This document shows positions 41,145-49,485 of a stretch of 64,000 nucleotides of DNA, piece by piece (the stretch's first letter is position 1; the number at the start of each line of letters is the position of its first letter). Source of the DNA: Chthonomonas sp. UBA2785 (GTDB lineage Bacteria > Armatimonadota > Fimbriimonadia > Fimbriimonadales > Fimbriimonadaceae); contig DEIB01000026.1 of assembly GCA_002352215.1 (NCBI GenBank), positions 65,313-129,312 of the forward strand, read 5' to 3'. The notes under the pieces are model-generated. The model had not been told where the DNA came from and ran no database searches. It worked only from the letters and a program-made list of their open reading frames with translations. The position numbers were made by a program, and so were the translations under genes.

Positions 41145-41154
41145 GCTAGCGCGG
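41136..41154. terminator. Hairpin spanning both stop codons of coxD and the acyltransferase gene
   Basis: CCGCGCT-GAGCT-AGCGCGG is a perfect 7-bp stem with a 5-nt loop; TGA of coxD and TAG of the opposite gene are within it. There is no U-tract on either side, but the placement between convergent genes suggests a two-way terminator. Confidence 0.55.
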
Positions 41155-41781
41155 CGAAAGCTGTTCGATCGCCCAGGCTTCCATCGCCTGGGCGATTTCT
41201 TGTTCATCACCCTCGGGGATCGTGATGGGCTCGCTCCATTTCACCGTCACCGGGCCTTTCCCTTTCTGAAACTTCTCAATCCCTGGCGGCACCACGTACT
41301 GTGTGCCGTCCACCCGTGCGGCAATTACTCGCGCCCCGGTCTTGCGGGCGAGCATAAACCACCCCGGCTGCAGGGGCAACAGTTGACCATCTTCGCTGAG
41401 ATTGCCTTCCGGGAAGAGGCAAACGCACTCACCCGCCTTCAGCAACATGAGCGCGTGGGCAAGAGCGCGACGGTCGCTGGCCCCCCGCTTCACGGGGAAG
41501 GCGCGCCACCACTTCACAAACTGCGTGATGCGATCGCCGCGTTCAAAGAGCTCGATCCCCGCCATAAAGTGAATGAGCCGCGGGCTCGCCAGTTGCACAG
41601 CCGGCGGGTCGAGATAGCTCAGGTGGTTGGCAATGATGAGGAGGGCGCCTTCGCGCGGCACTCGCTGGCGGCCGGACGTACGAAGTGGCCCCAGGAACAA
41701 GAGCAGTAGCTTCAGCGCCGCCCGGATGAACGGGAAGGCCAATCGCACGCTCAGCGGGTGGGCCAGGGATTCCTTGCTCAT
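41146..41781 (-). CDS. 1-acyl-sn-glycerol-3-phosphate acyltransferase (PlsC-type)
   Basis: A 211-residue acyltransferase with the catalytic NHX4D motif in IIANHLSYLDPP (residues about 50-61), the substrate-binding FPEGNLSEDG (usual EGTR replaced by EGNL) near residue 125, and a N-terminal hydrophobic helix FIRAALKLLLLFLG. It acylates lysophosphatidate in phospholipid synthesis at the inner membrane. ATG overlaps the MFS gene stop. The changed EGTR motif leaves some doubt about substrate. Confidence 0.85.
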   Translation of the reverse strand: MSKESLAHPLSVRLAFPFIRAALKLLLLFLGPLRTSGRQRVPREGALLIIANHLSYLDPPAVQLASPRLIHFMAGIELFERGDRITQFVKWWRAFPVKRGASDRRALAHALMLLKAGECVCLFPEGNLSEDGQLLPLQPGWFMLARKTGARVIAARVDGTQYVVPPGIEKFQKGKGPVTVKWSEPITIPEGDEQEIAQAMEAWAIEQLSPR

Positions 41782-43025
41782 GCGGCCTCCACAGCGGGTT
41801 CCCCGGATTCTAGCCGTCTCGCCCGCAACAACGTAAGTACGGTGGGCAGCACCAGCCCCCCAGCGGCGGTGAGAGCCGCCCGCACTCCGGCCACGGCCGC
41901 GATGGTCGCCGAGATGGGGCCACCGAGAATCTCGCCGAATCCGTGGGCTTGGCTCTGGAACGAGAGAATCGTCGCCCGGACCTCGCTGGTGGCGTGCTGG
42001 TTGGTCCAGCTCTGAATGAGCGGCGTATCAATCCGGCGCAGCACCCGGCCCATCATCAAACCCACCACACCGATGGCAAAGTTCGGCGCCAGCGCAAAGA
42101 GCAACACCGAAGCCATCACTCCCATGTGCATCCAGGTCAAGACTCGCACAGTTCGTCGAGTGTCGTACACCACCCGCGCCCGGCGTATATAAACCGTTGC
42201 CCAGGCCGCTACCAGGGTGGGGATGCTGGCCAAAATCGCCATCCACACCACCGGCGGCAAGGTCACCGGGAAGCCCAGATTGTCATTGAGGTGGTTGGCA
42301 AACAGCCGGTCAAAGCCCTCACTGGCAATGCCGGTGAAGAACACCATCAGCATGATGGCCCCCAGGGCCGCCGAGCCCCGGGCAATGCGGAATCCGTTGC
42401 GCCCAGTGTCGACAAACTGCTTCCACGAGGCGCGCTCCCTCTCCGAAGCCCGGTGAAAGCCGCGCTCGGGCAGCAACAACATTGCCGCCCCCGCTAGCAC
42501 CAAGAAGCAAACCCCCGAGGCGATGATCGGGGTCTGCAAGCCTTGTAGCCCAAACCCGGCACTCATCCAGATGCCAACAAACATCCCCAGCAGCCGGGCG
42601 GTGTTGCCCTGGGCAAAAACATCTCCAGCGTGCCGTTCCGGCGTCGGGCTATGGGGGATTTCATCGGCAATCCAGGCTTCCCGCGCCCCGCTGATAAAGG
42701 TCTCTCCTAGCCCCCACAGCACGGAACAGGCCACCACCACCCCAAACACTGGGAATAGTCCCTGGATCAGGAATCCCAACCCCAGGATAAGGAGCCCAAT
42801 AACAAAGGAAAGTCGGCGCGAAACGGTGTCGGCCACCATGCCCGTCGGTACCTCGCACAGCGTGATGGTGATCTCACTCACCGTCCCCATCAGCACCAAG
42901 TGGGCTGGTTGCAACCCTGCCACGTTCTCTTGGAACAGCAAATACTGCGTCCAGGCCGTACTGTGGGCCATGCCCATCAGGGCGCAGAGGCCCACGTAGG
43001 CGGGGACGGCGGGGAGCTTCTTCAA
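41778..43025 (-). CDS. Major facilitator superfamily transporter
   Basis: A 415-residue transporter with 12 predicted helices. The loop between helices 2 and 3 has EVPTGMVADTVSRRLSFVIG, the MFS motif A equivalent. EAWIADEIPHSPTPERHAGD resembles proteins annotated as drug or unknown-substrate permeases. The TTG start at 43025 lies 3 nt after the DUF885 stop; no ATG precedes the first helix. Substrate not predictable. Confidence 0.85.
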   Translation of the reverse strand: MKKLPAVPAYVGLCALMGMAHSTAWTQYLLFQENVAGLQPAHLVLMGTVSEITITLCEVPTGMVADTVSRRLSFVIGLLILGLGFLIQGLFPVFGVVVACSVLWGLGETFISGAREAWIADEIPHSPTPERHAGDVFAQGNTARLLGMFVGIWMSAGFGLQGLQTPIIASGVCFLVLAGAAMLLLPERGFHRASERERASWKQFVDTGRNGFRIARGSAALGAIMLMVFFTGIASEGFDRLFANHLNDNLGFPVTLPPVVWMAILASIPTLVAAWATVYIRRARVVYDTRRTVRVLTWMHMGVMASVLLFALAPNFAIGVVGLMMGRVLRRIDTPLIQSWTNQHATSEVRATILSFQSQAHGFGEILGGPISATIAAVAGVRAALTAAGGLVLPTVLTLLRARRLESGEPAVEAA

Positions 43026-43028
43026 TCG

Positions 43029-44765
43029 TTAGCCGCCGCGCGCCCCGAAAGTGTCCCCGACGGGACGCCCTTGATCGAACCGCCAATCCGCCCGGAAATC
43101 CTTCTCGATCTTCGCTCCACTCAACAACGCCCGCACCATCGCCCACGGCATGTTGTTGAGTTTCAAGATGGCGTCGTGGAAGTCGCGTTCGCTCATCCGG
43201 CCGGAGTCCACCAATTCGCGGCGAATGTCTTGCATCTGCACCGCCCCAATCATGTACGCCACTTGGTAGAGCGGCTGGTAGTCGCCATTAAAGGAGCGAC
43301 GCACTTCGCCTTCGGCCGTGGCGGGTTCGTGCCCGGCCACGTCAATCAGCATTCGCACGCACTCGTCTTCGGTCATCTGCCCGAGGTGGTACTTGAGCGA
43401 GAAAATGATGCGCACCGCCCGGTGGCGTCGCCAAAACAGAAAGCCGACACGGTCCTCAGGCGTAGTGATGAAACCCTGCTTGTAGAACAAGAACTCCCAA
43501 TAGAGCGCCCATCCTTCTGTCCAGAATGGGGTGCCTGTCACGCCACTTCTGTGAGTCGAGTGCCGTGAATTCATGAACTGCTGCAGGTGGTGGCCCGGGA
43601 TGAGTTCGTGGTGAACCGTGGCGCGGGCGAAGTGGATGTTGTTGGCGCGCAGGCTCATCTCCTTCTGCGCGTGGGTCATGGTGTTTGTCGGGAAGCTGAC
43701 CATGATCGTCTCGCCTCCCAGGAAGAAGGGGGCCACCAGCTGGCGTTCCGGGGGCATCATGTTCAGCCTCCAAGTCTCTTTGGCCAGTTCGGGGATGGTG
43801 ACGAGGCTGTGCTTCTCCAGGTACTCCACTGCCTCGTTGGCCAGGTCCCACACCATTTGGGGTTGTTCGCCCGGGGCCACGTGGCGCTGCTTCACCAGTT
43901 CCATGGCCTCTTGCCACGTCTTCACGCCCATTTCCTGGGCGGCGCGGGCGAGTTCGGCGTCGCACCACGCTAGTTCTCGCTCGCCAATGGCGATCAATTC
44001 TTGCGGCGTATAGGGGATGTATTCGCGGGCGAGGTCACGCTTCAGGGCCGCTTCTCCCACGGGGTCGCCCACAATGGCGGTGCCATCGGCATTGCGAAAA
44101 GCCGGCCACTTCGCCTCCATCAGCTCGCGGTGGCGGTTCAGGGCGGCCACTGCATCCTTGTTCGGGCGCTCCGTCCACCAGGTAAAGAGCGGGTCGTAAC
44201 CCGCAAAGTGGTCGTACCAGTCGTCCAAGGCTCGGATCCCTTCGCCCAGTGCCATATAGGCGCGGCGGGCCACGGGTTCCGGCACATCGGCCAGGTTTCG
44301 GCTGGCCTCGCCGACGGCTTTGGTGAGTTCAGTCAGTCGATCCGCTGAGCCCGCACCGTTGGCCGTGCGCTTGCTAATGCGCTCCTCGTGGAAAGCACAA
44401 AGGTCATCCCAATAGGGGAGCAAGGCGCGGGCCTCTGCAAAGCGCTGCGCTCCGAATTCCAAGGATTCGCGTTCACTCCGCGCCCGGTCTCGCAACAGCA
44501 CCCAATCCGCACGATCTTCGGCACCCATCGCCGCAAAATCCATGGCGCTAAGCTCGCGTTCAAAATCGCTATAGAACTTCACCATGCGTTCGTGGCGAAT
44601 GCGGCTTTGAGGCAAGCGGAACGTGCGAAGGAGGGCACTCTGGTCGGCTTCGAACCGGATCATCACGGAGGGCATGACGGGGCTCGGTTGCGCAGCGGCC
44701 ATGGACATGTACACCATGCTAGCACCAAGAATCGCAAGGGTAGGCCGAAGAATTTGGGTGGGCAT
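43029..44765 (-). CDS. DUF885 family protein, exported metal-dependent hydrolase-like
   Basis: A 578-residue DUF885 protein with a signal peptide (AILGASMVYMSMAAAQ). The family metal motif is ARATVHHELIPGHHLQQFM (HExxxGHH-type) at about residue 385, followed by FWTEGWALYWEFL with the downstream Glu, as in zinc-dependent carboxypeptidase-like enzymes. Substrate unknown; envelope location inferred. ATG 44765 has GAGGAGAA about 9 nt upstream and fits the signal peptide; the frame is open further upstream to 44837. Confidence 0.87.
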   Translation of the reverse strand: MPTQILRPTLAILGASMVYMSMAAAQPSPVMPSVMIRFEADQSALLRTFRLPQSRIRHERMVKFYSDFERELSAMDFAAMGAEDRADWVLLRDRARSERESLEFGAQRFAEARALLPYWDDLCAFHEERISKRTANGAGSADRLTELTKAVGEASRNLADVPEPVARRAYMALGEGIRALDDWYDHFAGYDPLFTWWTERPNKDAVAALNRHRELMEAKWPAFRNADGTAIVGDPVGEAALKRDLAREYIPYTPQELIAIGERELAWCDAELARAAQEMGVKTWQEAMELVKQRHVAPGEQPQMVWDLANEAVEYLEKHSLVTIPELAKETWRLNMMPPERQLVAPFFLGGETIMVSFPTNTMTHAQKEMSLRANNIHFARATVHHELIPGHHLQQFMNSRHSTHRSGVTGTPFWTEGWALYWEFLFYKQGFITTPEDRVGFLFWRRHRAVRIIFSLKYHLGQMTEDECVRMLIDVAGHEPATAEGEVRRSFNGDYQPLYQVAYMIGAVQMQDIRRELVDSGRMSERDFHDAILKLNNMPWAMVRALLSGAKIEKDFRADWRFDQGRPVGDTFGARGG

Positions 44766-44815
44766 CCGGGGTAGTTCTCCTCTGGGGGTCTGCAACCCCA
44801 GCCCGAAGCCGCAGG

Positions 44816-44821
44816 TACAGT
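44816..44821 (+). promoter_or_regulatory. -10 box TACAGT of the ftsE operon
   Basis: TACAGT is followed by 8 nt and ATG 44830. It is divergent from the DUF885 gene. Confidence 0.5.
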
Positions 44822-44829
44822 GTTGACCT

Positions 44830-45696
44830 ATGTCCATGGCGAGGGCCGAAAACGGGCCGCCGCACTTGGCGTTTGACCGGGTGGAAGTTTACTACTCGGC
44901 GCTCGTTGCGGGGCTCAAAGGAGTCAGTCTTTCCGTCAATCGTGGCGAGTTCGTCTTCCTTTGCGGCCAAACCGGGTCGGGCAAGTCCACCCTCCTTAAG
45001 CTCATCACCCGCGAGGTCCGGGAGACAAGCGGCAAGGTGTCCCTCTTGGGCCGAGATTTGGGCGAGCTGCCCGATCGCGAAATTCCTTACCTGCGCCGCC
45101 AAATGGGCATCGTCCCCCAGGATTACGGGCTGTTGCCCAACAAGAAGGTCTGGGAAAACGTGGCCTATGCGATGCGGGCCGTAGATCGGAGCAAGCGCGA
45201 AGTCCGCCAACGCGTGCCGCAGATTTTGGAACAGGTGAACATCATGCACCGTGCGGATGCTTTTCCCTCCGAACTCAGTGGCGGTGAGCAACAGCGCGTC
45301 GCCATTGCCCGCGCCCTCATCAACGATCCGCCGCTTCTGATTGCCGACGAACCTACCGGTAACCTCGACCCCACCCACTCCGCCGAAATCATGGCGCTGC
45401 TTTCCCGATTGAACGAGCAGGGGACCACGATCATCGTGGCCACCCACGATATTCCCATCGTCCAACGCTTGCAGCAGCGGGTGATAGAACTTGAGTTCGG
45501 CGCGATTGTGGGCGACACCGCCGCCGGCGATACATGGTCCCCCAATATCTCCGCCGCCGAATACACCACCTTTGAAGAGAAGGAATCCGAATGGGCGACG
45601 GAGGGCGATGATTTTGAGATTTATCTCGACGAACCGCAGCCGGAACCAGTGGCCGAAGTGAGTGATACCGACGAGGAGGAAACCCCGCGTGCTTGA
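44830..45696 (+). CDS. ftsE: Cell division ABC transporter ATP-binding protein FtsE
   Basis: A 288-residue ABC ATPase: Walker A GQTGSGKST, Q-loop GIVPQDYGLLPN, signature LSGGEQQRVAIARAL, Walker B LLIADEPTGNLD and switch His THD. The C-terminal about 60 residues are an acidic extension (EEKESEWATEGDD, DEPQPEPVAEVSDTDEEE) not found in typical 220-residue FtsE. With FtsX it forms a membrane complex at the septum that activates a peptidoglycan hydrolase through EnvC, encoded two genes on. A second ATG at 44836 is an alternative start. Confidence 0.93.
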   Translation: MSMARAENGPPHLAFDRVEVYYSALVAGLKGVSLSVNRGEFVFLCGQTGSGKSTLLKLITREVRETSGKVSLLGRDLGELPDREIPYLRRQMGIVPQDYGLLPNKKVWENVAYAMRAVDRSKREVRQRVPQILEQVNIMHRADAFPSELSGGEQQRVAIARALINDPPLLIADEPTGNLDPTHSAEIMALLSRLNEQGTTIIVATHDIPIVQRLQQRVIELEFGAIVGDTAAGDTWSPNISAAEYTTFEEKESEWATEGDDFEIYLDEPQPEPVAEVSDTDEEETPRA

Positions 45697-46570
45697 CCGC
45701 ATCGAATTCTTGCTTTCCGAAGCCTTTGTTTCCTTGGGCCGCAACAAATGGATGACCTTCGCGGCCGTCACCACCTGTGCCATGGCCCTCTTGATCCTCG
45801 GCGGGCTGGGCTTTGCCTATATCAAGATCGATCAGTTCGCGCAGTCGCTTCCTAGCAAATTCGAGATCAGTGTCTTCTTCCGCGACAAGGTGCCGGCCGA
45901 TGACGCCAAGCGCGTAGTGGCCGAGACCCTGAAAATGGAAGGCGTAGACAACGTGCGATTCTTGCCCAAGGACGTGCAGTGGGAAGTGCTGAAAAAGGAG
46001 CAACCTGAACTGACCCAGGGCATCCCGAACCCGCTGCCCGACAGCATGCGGATCCGCCTCAAAGACCTCGCGGCCGCGCCGAACGTGGCCAAGGAACTGG
46101 CCAAGAAGCCCGAGATTGGCGGCGAGAACGTGAAGTACCTGGCCAAAGAGCAAGAGCTCTTGACGACCGCACTCGGGGCCGTGCGCCTGTTGGGTTTGGC
46201 GCTGGGCGGCCTCATGCTCATCACCAGTGGAGTTCTGATCTACAACGCAATTCGCCTGACCGTCGTGGCCCGGCGGCGCGAGCACCGCATCATGCACCTC
46301 GTCGGCGCCAATCAAGCCACCGTCGCATTGCCTCTCCTTCTCGAGGGATTTGTACAAGGGTTGCTGGGCGGTCTGATCGCGTTTTTCGCATTCTGGGGTA
46401 GCTTTGCTGTCGTAAGGGCACTGATGATCAGTACCTTGCAAGTGGGAGGGACGGAAGTTTTTCCCATCACAAGCTCGCTGTTCGGCTTTGTGGCCGCCGG
46501 TGGAGTTTACGGGTTGATCTGTAGCCTGCTCGCAGTGCGCGGGAAGACCCTGAAAGGAGCCATTGGATGA
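45689..46570 (+). CDS. ftsX: Cell division protein FtsX
   Basis: A 293-residue FtsX: helix 1 at about 23-45 (WMTFAAVTTCAMALLILGGL), an extracytoplasmic domain with ISVFFRDKVPADDAKRV and VRFLPKDVQWEVLKK, then three helices near the C-terminus (LLGLALGGLMLITSGVLIYN, LLEGFVQGLLGGLIAFFAFW, SLFGFVAAGGVYGLICSLLA). GTG 45689 overlaps ftsE by 8 nt and aligns with the usual FtsX start; an in-frame ATG at 45662 lies inside ftsE. ATGA joins it to envC. Confidence 0.93.
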   Translation: MLDRIEFLLSEAFVSLGRNKWMTFAAVTTCAMALLILGGLGFAYIKIDQFAQSLPSKFEISVFFRDKVPADDAKRVVAETLKMEGVDNVRFLPKDVQWEVLKKEQPELTQGIPNPLPDSMRIRLKDLAAAPNVAKELAKKPEIGGENVKYLAKEQELLTTALGAVRLLGLALGGLMLITSGVLIYNAIRLTVVARRREHRIMHLVGANQATVALPLLLEGFVQGLLGGLIAFFAFWGSFAVVRALMISTLQVGGTEVFPITSSLFGFVAAGGVYGLICSLLAVRGKTLKGAIG

Positions 46571-47700
46571 AGACTTGGGGATCGTTCATCGCAATCTTGG
46601 TCGCGCTCAGCGCCGTGATGGCCTTCGGCCAATCGCGAACCAGTACCACCGCGCTCAAGCAAGACCTGAAGAAGGTTGAAGCCAAGAAGAGTGAAGTGCG
46701 TTCGCGTCTCTTGCGAAAGCGCAAGGAAGCCGCAAAGTATTCGTGGGAAATTCGCTACGCCGACCAGTGGTCGGACCGCATGGACGATCAACTCGCCAAG
46801 ACGGCGAATGATCTCAACCGCCAAGTAAAGCGCCAAGCCACGCTGGAACTTGAGCTCCGCAAAGCCAATGCCGAACTCGCCAAACGCCGCGAGATGGTCA
46901 AAGTCCGGCTCCGCGCGATGTTCGTCAATGACGACCAGAACATGATCTCTGTCATCGTCGGTGCCCGTGATATGGGCGAAATCGCCGAGCGCCAAGGCGT
47001 GATGGAACGCATCATGGCCGCCGACCGCAAGCTCTTCAAAGAAACCTTGGAACTCCAACGCAAGGTGCAATCCATGAAGAAGGAGCAGGACGAGGTGGTG
47101 GCCGATATCAAGGTGCTGCGCGTTAAGCTCGCCGAAGAGAAGGAGCGACTGGAAGAAGCCAAGGCCAAGAAGCAGGCCATTCTTAAGGTCGTCAATGCCG
47201 ATAAGGCCAAACTCCAGGCCGAATACGATGCCTTCGACGCCGAAAGCAACAAGATCGAATCCCGCCTCGCCGCTCTGACCAACACGCAACGTTCTTCGGG
47301 CCGCTACGTGCCCTTCGCGGGGCGCTTCATTGTCCCCACCAGTGGTCGTCGATCAAGCGGCTATGGGATGCGCCGCCATCCGGTGTTGGGCACCACCCGC
47401 TTGCACGCGGGCATTGATATTGCCGCCCCCACGGGTACGGCCATTCGCGCTTCGGCCAGCGGCACCGTGGTCACGGCCTCCTCCATGCGCGGCTACGGCA
47501 ACACCGTCATCATTGACCACGGCGGCGGATTCAGCACCCTTTACGGCCACTGCTCACGGCTCTTTGTTCGCGCTGGTCAACGTGTGAACCAAGGCGATCG
47601 GATTGCGGCGGTGGGGTCAACGGGGCTAAGCACCGGGCCGCACCTGCACTTTGAAATCCGTGTCAACGGTCGCCCGGTGAACCCAGCGTCTTATCTCTAA
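46567..47700 (+). CDS. EnvC-like murein hydrolase activator with M23 domain
   Basis: A 377-residue secreted protein: signal peptide (residues 1-20, FGQ), long coiled coil (about 25-230, e.g. QDLKKVEAKKSEVRSRLL), and a C-terminal LytM/M23 domain with HAGIDIAAPTG, GYGNTVIIDHGGGFSTLYGH and TGPHLHFEIRVNG. All M23 zinc ligands (H in RLHAGID, D, and H in HLHFE) are present, so it may be an active endopeptidase, unlike E. coli EnvC. Its overlap with ftsX indicates it works with FtsEX at cell separation. Confidence 0.93.
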   Translation: MKTWGSFIAILVALSAVMAFGQSRTSTTALKQDLKKVEAKKSEVRSRLLRKRKEAAKYSWEIRYADQWSDRMDDQLAKTANDLNRQVKRQATLELELRKANAELAKRREMVKVRLRAMFVNDDQNMISVIVGARDMGEIAERQGVMERIMAADRKLFKETLELQRKVQSMKKEQDEVVADIKVLRVKLAEEKERLEEAKAKKQAILKVVNADKAKLQAEYDAFDAESNKIESRLAALTNTQRSSGRYVPFAGRFIVPTSGRRSSGYGMRRHPVLGTTRLHAGIDIAAPTGTAIRASASGTVVTASSMRGYGNTVIIDHGGGFSTLYGHCSRLFVRAGQRVNQGDRIAAVGSTGLSTGPHLHFEIRVNGRPVNPASYL

Positions 47701-47740
47701 GTCCTAACTCTAAGTTCGGCGCAACGCGGGCTCCATCGGC

Positions 47741-47746
47741 TAAACT
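47741..47746 (+). promoter_or_regulatory. -10-like TAAACT before efp
   Basis: TAAACT would start transcription near 47753, about 22 nt before GTG 47776, leaving GAGGTTG as ribosome-binding site. Confidence 0.4.
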
Positions 47747-47775
47747 ACGGTTTCTTACCGAGGTTGACTGACAGA

Positions 47776-48348
47776 GTGGCGATTGATACGAGCGATTTTA
47801 AGAACGGCATTGCGATGATTGTGGACGGAGAGATCTGTCAGATCGTGGAGTTCCAGCACGTCAAGCCGGGCAAAGGGGGAGCCTTCGTTCGCACCAAGCT
47901 TCGTCGTCTCAAATCTGGGGCGACCATCGAAAAGACCTTCCGCTCGGGCGAAAAGTTTGAAGATGTGTTCCTGGAGCGCGTGAAGTTCCAATACTTGATG
48001 CGCACGGGTGACAGCCTCACTTTCATGGACCTCGACTCTTATGAGCAGGTGGAAGTGCCGGTGGCCATGCTGGGCGACCAAGCGGACTTCCTCAAGGACG
48101 ATATGGAAGTGCTGGCCCTGACGGCCAACGGTGAAGTGCTGGGCTACGAAGTGCCGGCCTTTGGCGAGTACGAAGTGACCCAAACCGACCCGGGCGTGCG
48201 CGGCGACACGGTGAGCGGTGGCGCCACCAAGCCGGCCACGCTGGAAAGCGGCGCGGTAATCCAGGTGCCGTTCCACATCAACATTGGTGACGTTTTGAAG
48301 GTAGATACCCGTACTGGTTCTTATCTCGAACGCGTCTCTAAGAAGTAA
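47776..48348 (+). CDS. efp: Translation elongation factor P
   Basis: A 190-residue three-domain EF-P: IDTSDFKNGIAMIVDGEICQ, the modified-loop tip KPGKGGAFVRTKL with Lys33 at the tip, the middle OB domain, and the C-terminal domain ending GDVLKVDTRTGSYLERV. EF-P relieves ribosome stalling at polyproline. The tip sequence is of the lysine type; no EpmA or other modification gene is in the window. GTG 47776 matches the family N-terminus better than an in-frame TTG at 47764. Confidence 0.95.
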   Translation: MAIDTSDFKNGIAMIVDGEICQIVEFQHVKPGKGGAFVRTKLRRLKSGATIEKTFRSGEKFEDVFLERVKFQYLMRTGDSLTFMDLDSYEQVEVPVAMLGDQADFLKDDMEVLALTANGEVLGYEVPAFGEYEVTQTDPGVRGDTVSGGATKPATLESGAVIQVPFHINIGDVLKVDTRTGSYLERVSKK

Positions 48349-48375
48349 CCGACCGTTCGGACCACCCCGGTAGCC

Positions 48376-49485
48376 ATGAAGCCAGATCGAGGACGAGACA
48401 TCCGAGAAGGGTTCCTAGGAGCCCTTGATAACTTTGCCCGCTTTGTTCTGTACGTGGGCTTGGCGGCCTTTGCCATCGGCACGGGTTTTCTCATCATGAG
48501 TTACTTCGGCTCGGGCTCGCAGCCCGAAGCCGCCATTGACGCCAATATCAATCGGTTCTTGCCGATCGGCATGCTGGGGGCCATCGCGGTCGCCGTAGCC
48601 GGTTGCTGGATCATGCTGGAGGAGGAAACGGCCGGCGTGATTACCGCCATTGTGGGCGGGCTGCTGATGTTTGCTCCTGCGGTGTTCCCGCAGATGGGCG
48701 GACCGACTGGTGACGTGAGCAACCGCGTCCTCAACGCGATTTCGCAGATCGGCATGCCGATCCTTGGCGCCGGGATCTTCCTGATTGTCTGGGATATGGG
48801 CAGCCGGGTCCGGACCCGCGCCCGTGAGGGCGCGCGCGCCGATAAGCTCAAACTTGGCCAAGGGCTGAAGGAAGAGCGGGATTATCAGAACGTCTTCCTC
48901 GGCAAGTGCTGGCAACTCCCTTACTGCCGTAAGTTCATTCGAGAGCAGTGCCCCATTTTCCACGCGAAGACCACCTGCTGGAAGGAACGCGCGGGATGCA
49001 TGTGCGAGGAATCCGTGATCTCCAACGCGATGAAGGGCAAGAACGAGGAACCCCAGGATCCGGATCTGGTGGCCTCGGGCAAAGTGGTGGCTTCGGGTCC
49101 GAAACTGACGAAGGAGCAACTGCTTTCGGGCAAGTACATCCCGCAAAACAATCGCCTGACGCCCAAGCAGAAAGCCGAACGCTGCAAGCAGTGCGTCATC
49201 TACAACGAGCACCTCAAGCACCAGTTTAAGGTGGCGATGCCGGTGTGGATGATCGTGGTGGCGGCGGTGTATCTGCTCATGCGCGAACCGCTGGCCCAGG
49301 GGATGAAGAACCTGTTGCTGGGAGCAGAGCGTTCGGTGCGCTCGGCCACGTTCGATGCCTCACGCCAATCGGCGCTCGACGGCTCCATCCCGTTCCACGA
49401 AATCGCGCTCATCGCAGTCGTCATCATGGTGTTCGCGTACGGGGTTCGCTTCATTGAATTCACGTTCTTCTCGCACCGAAGCTGA
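48376..49485 (+). CDS. Membrane protein with a cytosolic cysteine cluster (two-CW-like)
   Basis: A 369-residue protein with about four N-terminal helices (24-46, 58-78, 80-100, 118-140), a soluble central part and two C-terminal helices (287-305, 340-360). The soluble part holds CWQLPYC (from Cys178), EQCPIF, TTCWKERAGCMC and, about 55 residues later, RCKQCVIY (Cys270, Cys273). The order CW..xxxC, CP, CW...GxxC, CxxCxxY resembles the two-CW domain of signal proteins, which is thought to bind metal. I know of no named family with this membrane context. It lies between efp and the RtcA-like gene, which it overlaps by 32 nt. Confidence 0.75.
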   Translation: MKPDRGRDIREGFLGALDNFARFVLYVGLAAFAIGTGFLIMSYFGSGSQPEAAIDANINRFLPIGMLGAIAVAVAGCWIMLEEETAGVITAIVGGLLMFAPAVFPQMGGPTGDVSNRVLNAISQIGMPILGAGIFLIVWDMGSRVRTRAREGARADKLKLGQGLKEERDYQNVFLGKCWQLPYCRKFIREQCPIFHAKTTCWKERAGCMCEESVISNAMKGKNEEPQDPDLVASGKVVASGPKLTKEQLLSGKYIPQNNRLTPKQKAERCKQCVIYNEHLKHQFKVAMPVWMIVVAAVYLLMREPLAQGMKNLLLGAERSVRSATFDASRQSALDGSIPFHEIALIAVVIMVFAYGVRFIEFTFFSHRS

